Assembly (NCBI GenBank): GCA_027371655.1
Contig: DAHXMR010000236.1
Coordinates: 1 to 12,249 of the forward strand
Direction: 5' to 3'
Length of the DNA stretch: 12,249 nt
From: Microcaldota archaeon
GTDB lineage: Archaea; Micrarchaeota; Micrarchaeia; Norongarragalinales; CAINOH01
Shown: positions 7,017-12,249 of the stretch, in pieces
Layout of the letters: every line of letters begins with the position of its first letter
Position numbering within the stretch: the stretch's first letter is position 1
Translations under genes and position numbers: made by a program
The notes under the pieces: model-generated
Database searches by the model: none
Seen by the model: the letters and a program-made list of their open reading frames with translations, nothing else
What the model was told of the DNA's origin: nothing

Positions 7017-7025
7017 GCTTTAAGT
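7017..7025 (-). promoter_or_regulatory. TATA-like box before the cytochrome b5 gene
   Basis: On the minus strand this reads ACTTAAAGC and overlaps the stop codon of the upstream lipoprotein gene. It lies about 40 bases before the ATG at 6977, leaving room for a leader of roughly 18 bases. The two heme genes might therefore be transcribed separately as well as by read-through from the ABC cassette. Confidence 0.35.
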
Positions 7026-7394
7026 AGCATTCGGAGCTGCCTGCATACTGTTGCGGAATCCGCTTCCGTTGCCGCCCCGCCCGAAAGAGCACAAAAGCGT
7101 GGAGTTCTCCGGCCTGCACGTGCCGTTTATTGCGCTGCCGTCGCCCCGCGGCGATGGAAGCTGGCAGGACTCGTTTTCGGCCTGTCCGCCGCACGCGAGT
7201 TTTTCCGCTTGCAGCCTTTGTTCGAACAGTTGCTGGCGTTCTTCGGGAGTGAGGTTGCTTGTGAATCCCGTTGCGTTGCCGCGGGGGCCGCCGAATCCCC
7301 TTGGCTGGAATCCGCCTGCGTTTTGCTGGGGCGCCGCGCTCGGGTATTGGCCGCCGGATGCGGTGCAGCCTGCGAGAATGGTTGCCGCCGCCAA
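7020..7394 (-). CDS. Small Cys-rich lipoprotein; start uncertain
   Basis: From a TTG at 7394 this gives 124 residues, but the signal peptide then lacks its charged start. The open frame continues upstream to a stop at 7449-7451 and adds hydrophobic FPAIALLLLAAATILAGC, a proper lipoprotein signal with a lipobox cysteine (residue 10 from the TTG). No ATG or GTG exists in that stretch, only a CTG at 7442 six bases after GGTGA. A GTG at 7452 in the neighbouring frame would give a charged MKQAAQHRPKR start if one base were removed. The mature part has a Gly/Phe-rich linker (26-44), a helix NLTPEERQQLFEQRLQAEKL, and four cysteines (C68, C77, C93, C102) spaced like small disulfide motifs of secreted proteins. 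Function unknown. It lies between the ABC permease and the heme genes, so it is probably a surface accessory of the cassette. Confidence 0.72.
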   Translation of the reverse strand: MAAATILAGCTASGGQYPSAAPQQNAGGFQPRGFGGPRGNATGFTSNLTPEERQQLFEQRLQAEKLACGGQAENESCQLPSPRGDGSAINGTCRPENSTLLCSFGRGGNGSGFRNSMQAAPNAT

Positions 7395-7464
7395 TAGGAG
7401 CAGGGCGATTGCAGGAAATGCGTTTTGGTCGGTGTTGTGCAGCTTGTTTCACCGGTTTGCAAGT

Positions 7465-8754
7465 TTACTCGTATCTCAGCGCTTCGACGGGCTGGAGTTT
7501 TGACGCGTTGCGTGCGGGAATCGCGCCCGAAACTATGCCCACTATTGCGGAGAAGAAGAGCGCGCCAAGCATGAGGTCGAGCGTGATTATGCTTGGCACG
7601 GAGAAGAACGCGAGTATTTCGGATATTGCAAGGCTCAATGCCAGGCCGATGAGGCCGCCCGCGAATCCTATTGCCGCGGATTCCACCAGGAACATCGCGG
7701 TGACGTCGCCGTCCTTCATTCCCAGGGATTTGAGTATGCCTATTTCCTTGGTGCGCTCCAGCACGCTCATAAACATGGTGTTGGCAACGCCTATGGCGCC
7801 CACCAAAAGCGAGATTGCCGCGATTCCGCCCAGGAAAAGGGAGAGCGTGTTTGTCACGTCGGCTATTGCGGATTGGAAGAAGGACGCGGTGGTGATTGTG
7901 AAGTCTGCGGTGTCCGCGGTGAGCCGGTGCAGTTCCAGCAGTTTTACCTCGATCAGGCCCGCGACCGTGTCGGTGTCGTAGCCGGGCAGCACTTTCAAGT
8001 ACACCTGTTGCGCGTTTTCGGTCTCGTTCAGGATGGCTTTGGCAACGCCTATGGGGATGTAGACGGTGGCGTCGTTTGTTATCGCCGAGCCCGAGCTTTG
8101 GTTGAGCAGCCCGACGACGCGGAAGGAGTAGTTGCCTATCTTTATTTGGCGGTTGAGCAGCTCTTCGCCTGCGAACGTGCCGTTGTGCACGCGGTAGCCC
8201 AGCACCGCGGAATAACGGTCGTTCACGGTGAGCAGCCTGCCGTCGAGCACGGCCACGGAGTTCATGTCCTTGAACGCCGCGGCGTCCACTCCGGTCAGTT
8301 GCAGGGTCGCGTTTTTGCCCTTGAACGACGATTTGAGCCTTCCCGAAATGCGGGCATCGACGTCCTTCACGCCGGCAACGCGGGTGAGCTCCTCGGCCTC
8401 GGAGAATTTGATTTCGTTCGTGGCGGTTGCCGCGTCCTGCCGCCCGCCTTGGAAGCCGCCGCCTCCGCCGAAGCCGCCGGGCGGCCCTTCGCCCCCTCCG
8501 AATCTGGTGACGGCGAATCCGCCTCCGGCCCGGCCGGCGGTAGTTGCGCGCTCGGCTCCGGGGGTGATTTGGATGACGTCGTTTCCAAGCAGGTTGAGCC
8601 TGGAGCTGACCTGCTGGTTGACCCCGTTCGCAAGCGATATCAATACGATTATCGATGCGACGGCAATCACTATGCCCATTACCGTGAGCCACGAGCGCAA
8701 TTTGCGGCTGCGCAGGCTGCCCAGGGAAAGGCGGGCGACGTCGATGAGTTTCAC
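7465..8754 (-). CDS. MacB/FtsX-type ABC transporter permease
   Basis: 429 residues with the MacB layout: a helix at about 21-43 (LRSWLTVMGIVIAVASIIVL), a large extracytoplasmic MacB_PCD-type domain at 44-300, then three helices at about 302-326, 355-385 and 392-415. FtsX-family marks are ANTMFMSVLERTKEIGILKS followed by LGM (324-346) and the ending IPARNASKLQPVEALRYE. An unusual Gly/Phe-rich low-complexity insert occupies residues 72-105 of the outer domain. The start is GTG 8754, which overlaps the previous gene's TGA as GTGA and has a run of six G 8 bases upstream; a longer start at 8799 would add residues translated from inside the neighbour. MacB-type transporters are mechanotransmitters that act on substrates outside the membrane rather than moving them through it. 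Partners are the ATPase and COG1361-like genes of the same operon. The substrate is unknown. Confidence 0.93.
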   Translation of the reverse strand: MKLIDVARLSLGSLRSRKLRSWLTVMGIVIAVASIIVLISLANGVNQQVSSRLNLLGNDVIQITPGAERATTAGRAGGGFAVTRFGGGEGPPGGFGGGGGFQGGRQDAATATNEIKFSEAEELTRVAGVKDVDARISGRLKSSFKGKNATLQLTGVDAAAFKDMNSVAVLDGRLLTVNDRYSAVLGYRVHNGTFAGEELLNRQIKIGNYSFRVVGLLNQSSGSAITNDATVYIPIGVAKAILNETENAQQVYLKVLPGYDTDTVAGLIEVKLLELHRLTADTADFTITTASFFQSAIADVTNTLSLFLGGIAAISLLVGAIGVANTMFMSVLERTKEIGILKSLGMKDGDVTAMFLVESAAIGFAGGLIGLALSLAISEILAFFSVPSIITLDLMLGALFFSAIVGIVSGAIPARNASKLQPVEALRYE

Positions 8755-10034
8755 GCCTTTGGCCCCCCTGCCGCCTTGTTCTTGCGGCGCGCGTACCACC
8801 CGTAGGCGAAGAACGCCGCCACGATTGCGGCTATTGCCCCGCCGATTTGGTACGGGGTGAAGCCGAATATGGTGAAGTCCTGCGGCCTGCGGCCGAACCT
8901 TTGCCCGGCAAGGCCCTGGCCTCCGGCCGCGTTTCCGAACGCGGCATTGTTTTGGAACCCGTTTATCGCAAAGTCCTGCGACTGCACGTGCTCCTCGTTG
9001 AGGTAGTCCTTGTAGGAAGTCGTGACCGTTATCTTGTTGCCCGTGCGGCCCTGCTTGGGTGTTGCGGAAATGGACATGGTCGCCGAGTCGTCGAGGTTGA
9101 GGGTGCCGATGAATTTGTCGCGCGGTCCGGAAAAGTCGTAGTCGTTAGACGAGGCCGAAACGTAGACGCTGCGGATGGTCGTGTCCCCCGAGTTGGCGAC
9201 GGTTATTGTTATCGACGAGGCGTTCGCCCCGCCCGCGCTTGAGTGGTCTTCGGTAACAAGCAATCCCGTTTTGGAGACCACCTTCAATCCGAAGGTCTGG
9301 TTGACTTCCGGCTGCAGCACTTTGTCCACCTTGTAGGACACGATGACGTTTATCGGGTAGAATCCGGGGTTGGCAAGCGGGCTTGCGCCGATTTGGAAGA
9401 CCGCGTTGGACGTGCTATTTGGGGAAATCGAGGGAATGAACACGCGGTCGGCAGCAATCGGGGTGAGCGCGCTGTCGGAGCCGAAGTGCATTTCCACCAC
9501 CACGTCGTCCGCGGGCCGGGACCCGACGTTCTCGATCTCTATGGGCACCTCCGCCGAGCCGCCCGCGTAAACGCCGCCCGCGTTCCCTATCCTTGCGATG
9601 AGCGCGTTGGAAAGCAGGGGCTCGTTTATCACGAACGGAATGCGCGCGACCTGCACCTGGCCGCCGTCGCCGCTTGCGCCGTAAACGTAAATATAGTACG
9701 AGCCGGGATTGGTGTTGTTGGGAATGATGAAATCTATCGCGACCGGCACCTTGGCCCCGTACGCGATGTTGCCAAGCGAGTACTTGTCGTTGTCGGTCGC
9801 AAACGGCAGGAGCACGGACAGCTGCGCGTCGGGTATTCCCGCCTGCACCGTGGTCCCAAGCAAAAACCTGATGCTGGCCTGGTCGCCGGGATACGCCCGG
9901 TCGGGGACCTGAAGCAGGTCGGTCACCGAATACTGCGAGTTCGACGCCACGCCGGCCTGCGTGACGTTGAACGGCACGGCAAGCGCCTGCGATGCAACCG
10001 CAAGCAAAAACGCTATGAACACATATTGCCTCAT
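8751..10034 (-). CDS. COG1361-like membrane-anchored surface protein with tandem Ig-like/CARDB-type domains
   Basis: 427 residues. Signal peptide 1-19 (MRQYVFIAFLLAVASQALA), then about 340 residues of beta-rich repeats with hallmarks of the COG1361/S-layer-associated and CARDB-type families: VPIEIENVGSRPADDVVVEM at 163-182 and ITITVANSGDTTIRSVYVSA at 275-294. Several N-x-S/T sequons suit an archaeal surface protein. A Gly/Phe/Asn-rich linker (359-392) leads to one C-terminal helix (about 396-414) closed by YARRKNK, so the body is outside and the tail inside. ATG 10034 is chosen because GGGGTG lies 7 bases upstream and the signal peptide begins at once. It lies between the ATPase and the permease, and its stop overlaps the permease start. 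It probably serves as the outer partner of the ABC complex, in the place a MacA adaptor would hold. No MacA fold is seen. Confidence 0.85.
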   Translation of the reverse strand: MRQYVFIAFLLAVASQALAVPFNVTQAGVASNSQYSVTDLLQVPDRAYPGDQASIRFLLGTTVQAGIPDAQLSVLLPFATDNDKYSLGNIAYGAKVPVAIDFIIPNNTNPGSYYIYVYGASGDGGQVQVARIPFVINEPLLSNALIARIGNAGGVYAGGSAEVPIEIENVGSRPADDVVVEMHFGSDSALTPIAADRVFIPSISPNSTSNAVFQIGASPLANPGFYPINVIVSYKVDKVLQPEVNQTFGLKVVSKTGLLVTEDHSSAGGANASSITITVANSGDTTIRSVYVSASSNDYDFSGPRDKFIGTLNLDDSATMSISATPKQGRTGNKITVTTSYKDYLNEEHVQSQDFAINGFQNNAAFGNAAGGQGLAGQRFGRRPQDFTIFGFTPYQIGGAIAAIVAAFFAYGWYARRKNKAAGGPKA

Positions 10035-10084
10035 TTCAAAACACCCCATATGCGTGATTGCCAAAATAATCGGCTAATCAAAAT

Positions 10085-10864
10085 TCACTTTTCCTTGAGA
10101 TCGGTTTTCCCCGAAATTTTCCTTGGCGTTTCCTCGGATTCTATTTTTCCGTCGCGAACGTGGATGATGCGCTGGCTGTACCGCGCCACGACCGGCTCGT
10201 GCGTCACCATCACGACCGTTGCACCGCTTTTCCACAAATCCCTTATAAGGTCCATGACCTCTTCCCCGCTTTTCGAATCGAGGTTCCCGGTGGGCTCGTC
10301 GGCAAGCAGGAATTTGGGGTTGTTGGAAAGCGCGCGGGCGATTGCCACCCTCTGCTTTTCGCCACCGGAAAGCTCGTTCGGCGCGTGGTTTGAGCGGTCC
10401 GCAAGGCCCACCTGCTCCAAGAGCTTTTTTGCCCGCATCGCCCGCTCCTGAACGCCGACCTCGTTTATTGAAAGCGCGATTTCCACGTTCTCAAGCGCGG
10501 ACAGGGTGGGAATGAGGTTGAACGCCTGGAACACGAACCCGATTTTCCTGCCCCGCACTTCCGCAAGAGCGTCCGAGGAGTATTTCGAAACGTCTTCCCC
10601 GTCGATGAGCACCCTGCCCCCCGTTGGCTTGTCAAGGCACCCTATCAGCTGCAAAAGCGTGCTCTTCCCGCTTCCCGAGGGGCCCATGATGGAAACGAAC
10701 TCGCCTTCCCGCACGCGCAGCGACAGGCCGTCAAGCACGCGAAGCTGGCGGGCGCCAAGCGAATATTCCTTGCAAACGTTTTCAAGCGAAATCACGGGAG
10801 TGCCCCTCGCCCCGGCTCCGCCGGCCCTGGCCGTTCCCTCCCCTGCGCCCTGCTTTGTTTTCAA
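10085..10864 (-). CDS. ABC transporter ATP-binding protein (MacB/LolD type)
   Basis: 259 residues from a TTG at 10864. Complete nucleotide-binding set: Walker A GPSGSGKST at 61-69, Q-loop Q113 in FVFQAFNLIPTLSALENV, signature LSGGEKQR at 165-172, Walker B FLLADEPTGNLD from 185, and H-loop H222. The NLIPTLSALENVE and DEPTGNLDSKSGEEVM text is typical of the MacB/LolD/FtsE class. The first 22 residues are Gly/Ala-rich and unlike the family. A GTG at 10795, with AGGGGC 8 bases upstream, would start directly at ISLENVCKEYSLG and give 236 residues; that start is as likely as the TTG, whose upstream AGGGGT is about 15 bases away. It is the first gene of the six-gene minus-strand cassette, 50 bases before the COG1361-like gene. 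It powers the MacB-like permease from the cytoplasmic side. Confidence 0.94.
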   Translation of the reverse strand: MKTKQGAGEGTARAGGAGARGTPVISLENVCKEYSLGARQLRVLDGLSLRVREGEFVSIMGPSGSGKSTLLQLIGCLDKPTGGRVLIDGEDVSKYSSDALAEVRGRKIGFVFQAFNLIPTLSALENVEIALSINEVGVQERAMRAKKLLEQVGLADRSNHAPNELSGGEKQRVAIARALSNNPKFLLADEPTGNLDSKSGEEVMDLIRDLWKSGATVVMVTHEPVVARYSQRIIHVRDGKIESEETPRKISGKTDLKEK

Positions 10865-10978
10865 CGCGATAACCCGATACCCCTAAACACGAGATTGCTT
10901 AAATTTGTGCTGAATATTTAAACTTGTAATAACCTATACTTGTTGCCTGAAATTACCTGAAATAAGTAATGAGTTGAA
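10865..10978. promoter_or_regulatory. Divergent promoter region with a near-palindromic TATA box
   Basis: This AT-rich 114-base gap separates the ABC cassette from the divergent winged-helix gene. AATATTTAAAC at 10912-10922 holds TATTTAAA, which reads TTTAAATA on the other strand, so one site could position TBP both ways. For the minus strand the start would fall near 10890, about 25 bases before the TTG. For the plus strand it would fall near 10945, about 35 bases before the ATG. A second AT-rich element, CCTATACTT, lies at 10932-10940. The product of the divergent gene is a reasonable candidate to bind here. Confidence 0.55.
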
Positions 10979-11530
10979 ATGACTTTGAAGGATTCCCGCC
11001 CCCTGCGCCCGCTTGCATACGTTTCGCTGATATACGGCGGGTTTTTGGTGATAACCTACCTCGCGTTCGTCTACTTCGCGGTCTGGCGCCACGAATTCCT
11101 CCCGATATTCCCGGAGAACCCGCGCTTCGCATCGCAATTGGACAACGCAACGGGCGCATTCCCCCCGCGGCGCGAGCTTGAGGCGCATGCGGACCCGCTT
11201 GCATCCGCGTTTTCCCCGCAGGCACTGGGCGTGCTTTTCACTGGCCTTTTGTTTTTGGCAAACGGGTACTTCCTGCTTGCGCACCTGCGCGAAAAGGAGC
11301 ACAAGGAGACCAAGGATTTCGTGATTTCCTCGCTTCTGACGGAAGAGGAAAAGGCGGTCTATGATGCCCTCGCAAAAGCCGGGGGCCAGGCCACGCAGAA
11401 GCAGCTGTCCCTGTCAACAGGGTTCTCGCCGGTCAAGGCCTACCGCGTCATAAAGCGCCTTGAAGGCAAAAAAATAGTGCAGTCCTTCCCCTTCGGGATG
11501 ACCAAAAAAATAGTGCTCAACGAAGCCTGA
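10979..11530 (+). CDS. Two-TM membrane protein with C-terminal winged helix-turn-helix (putative membrane-bound regulator)
   Basis: 183 residues. Helix 1 is at about 12-36 (PLAYVSLIYGGFLVITYLAF), a 45-residue loop rich in proline and charge follows at 37-81, and helix 2 is at about 82-103 (ALGVLFTGLLFLANGYFLL). A charged linker REKEHKETKDF leads to a winged helix at 116-182: LTEEEKAVYDALAKAGG, recognition region QKQLSLSTGFSPVKAYRVIK, and a wing with two KKIV strands. By the usual charge rule both ends are inside and the loop is outside, so the loop could sense an extracytoplasmic signal and pass it to the DNA-binding domain. Similar membrane-anchored MarR/TrmB-like proteins are common in archaea and rarely characterised. 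Divergent placement from the ABC-redox cassette suggests it controls that cassette and itself. ATG 10979 is the only good start; the ribosome binding site is weak. Confidence 0.8.
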   Translation: MTLKDSRPLRPLAYVSLIYGGFLVITYLAFVYFAVWRHEFLPIFPENPRFASQLDNATGAFPPRRELEAHADPLASAFSPQALGVLFTGLLFLANGYFLLAHLREKEHKETKDFVISSLLTEEEKAVYDALAKAGGQATQKQLSLSTGFSPVKAYRVIKRLEGKKIVQSFPFGMTKKIVLNEA

Positions 11531-11553
11531 TTTTTCAGGGCTGCAGTTTTTTT
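11525..11553 (+). terminator. Compact convergent-end hairpin and U-tract
   Basis: GCCTGA-TTTT-TCAGG at 11525-11539 is a small inverted repeat formed by the two facing stop codons and their flanks, with stem CCTGA/TCAGG. It is followed by seven T at 11547-11553, enough for an archaeal T-tract terminator of the plus-strand gene. A run of seven A at 11504-11510 could serve transcripts arriving from the opposite side. Confidence 0.4.
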
Positions 11554-12249
11554 GCGCCGTACGCAACGCTTCTCATTGACACGCTTCCCGCGAACACGCC
11601 CTCGTTGAAAAACTGCGGCTTCTCCCCCTCGGCGGCGCCCACGCAGTAAAGCAGGGGGCGAAAGTGGTCGTCGGTGGGATGCGCAAGCCTCCCCGATTTC
11701 TGCTTCCGGTAATTCACAAGCGCCGCCGTATCCTTGTTTTCAAGGCTTTTTTTCACGAATTCGTCGAACTCAATCGCCCAAGGGTATGCGCCCGCGCCCC
11801 AATTTACCGCGCCCAAATTGTGAACGAGATTCCCGCTTCCAATGATGAGAATGCCTTCGCTGCGCAGTTTTTTCAGTTCCCGCCCGATTTCGACGTGCTT
11901 TTGCAAGGGCAGCGCCATATCTATGCTTAGTTGCACAACGGGAACGTCGGCCTTGGGGTACATGTTGCAAAGCACTATCCACGTGCCGTGGTCCAATCCC
12001 CATCCGAAGTCCAAATCAACGGGAACCGTTTTCACCGCGCCCTTGATTTTTTTGGCAAGCGCGGGCGAGCCCGGCGCCGGGTATTTTTTCTCATAAAGCT
12101 CGCGGGGAAAGCCGTAGAAGTCGTAAATGGTTTTCGGCCTCTCCATCGCCGTTACAGCACTGCCGCCCTCGGTGAGCCAGTGCGCGGAAACGCACAGAAT
12201 GCCTTTGGGCTTTGGAATTTTTTTGGCAACGTTCTTCCAGCCGCGGCTG
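11535..12249 (-). CDS. LigB-family extradiol dioxygenase, DODA/YgiD type, 5'-truncated by the window edge
   Basis: 237 residues are visible, and the frame is open to the right edge, so the N-terminal tens of residues are missing. Strong resemblance to YgiD (4,5-DOPA extradiol dioxygenase): VSAHWLTEGGSAVTAMERPK, then IYDFYGFPRELYEKKYPAPG, GLDHGTWIVLCNMYPKADVP, VVQLSID, GSGNLVHNLGAVNW and LAHPTDDHFRPLLYCVGA. Histidines in SAHW, VHNL and HPTDDH fit the metal and catalytic positions of the class III extradiol fold. Family members bind one non-heme Fe(II) or Zn(II) and can cleave catechol rings. The ATG at 12146 is internal: conserved sequence continues upstream of it. The natural substrate in an archaeon is unknown; a catechol is likely but unproven. 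It faces the winged-helix gene with only 4 bases between stops and is probably unrelated to the ABC cassette. Confidence 0.92.
   Translation of the reverse strand, partial: SRGWKNVAKKIPKPKGILCVSAHWLTEGGSAVTAMERPKTIYDFYGFPRELYEKKYPAPGSPALAKKIKGAVKTVPVDLDFGWGLDHGTWIVLCNMYPKADVPVVQLSIDMALPLQKHVEIGRELKKLRSEGILIIGSGNLVHNLGAVNWGAGAYPWAIEFDEFVKKSLENKDTAALVNYRKQKSGRLAHPTDDHFRPLLYCVGAAEGEKPQFFNEGVFAGSVSMRSVAYGAKKLQP

Noticed and set aside
7020..7394. Zinc-ribbon reading of the four cysteines in the small lipoprotein
   Set aside because: The spacing is not CxxC, and the protein is exported by a lipoprotein signal, which favours disulfides.
6048..7397. Plus-strand frame of about 450 codons opposite the heme and lipoprotein genes
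   Set aside because: Spans three minus-strand genes with signal peptides and motifs; its own product has no domain.
7127..8692. Minus-strand frame of about 520 codons overlapping the permease and the Cys-rich lipoprotein in another frame
   Set aside because: Arg/His/Gly-rich shadow of the permease; the alternative frame has clear MacB/FtsX motifs.
7873..10451. Plus-strand frames opposite the permease, COG1361-like and ATPase genes
   Set aside because: Antisense shadows of proteins with clear families; no ribosome binding site or motif.
1..12249. CRISPR array, insertion sequence or prophage signs
   Set aside because: No regularly spaced repeats, transposase, integrase or terminal repeats were found; the single nested inverted repeat has no coding partner.

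Overview
The window looks archaeal. The gene starts that can be judged mostly have short G-rich ribosome binding sites or short leaders. AT-rich TATA-like boxes (CTTAAAAT, TTTAAATA) sit about 45-60 bases upstream of several starts, with no bacterial -35/-10 pairs. The gene set also fits: a MacB-type ABC transporter paired with a COG1361-like surface protein, and a membrane-anchored winged-helix regulator. The DNA is GC-rich, so nearly every gene casts long antisense shadow ORFs. No ribosomal or other phylogenetic marker is present, so the phylum cannot be fixed; a GC-rich DPANN or euryarchaeal lineage is only a guess.

Left part, plus strand (1-5726). A 5'-truncated cystathionine beta-synthase-like gene overlaps a cystathionine gamma-lyase/synthase by ATGA, a two-gene reverse transsulfuration unit (homocysteine plus serine to cysteine). 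Next come a small cupin with its own promoter, a small integral membrane protein whose frame is broken at or just after a run of eight G, an 81-base nested inverted repeat, and a complete MgtA-type magnesium P-type ATPase.

Centre, minus strand (10864 down to 5804). Six co-directional, closely spaced genes read in the order ABC ATPase, COG1361-like anchored surface protein, MacB-like permease, small Cys-rich lipoprotein, cytochrome b5-domain lipoprotein, ferric-reductase-like heme membrane protein. The first three form a MacB-style transporter in which the anchored surface protein takes the place of the usual adaptor. The last two look like a short heme electron path from the membrane to the outer surface. 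Gly/Phe/Arg-rich low-complexity stretches recur in four consecutive extracytoplasmic products. This cassette is the best candidate in the window for an undescribed system: an ABC export or surface-stress module physically linked to extracytoplasmic heme redox proteins.

Right part. Divergent from the cassette, across a 114-base intergenic region with a nearly palindromic TATA box, lies a two-TM protein with a C-terminal winged helix, a likely membrane-bound regulator of the cassette. It converges, with a 4-base gap, on a LigB/DODA-type extradiol dioxygenase (YgiD-like) that runs off the right edge.

No tRNA, rRNA, CRISPR array, insertion sequence or stretch of more than 300 bases without a gene was seen.
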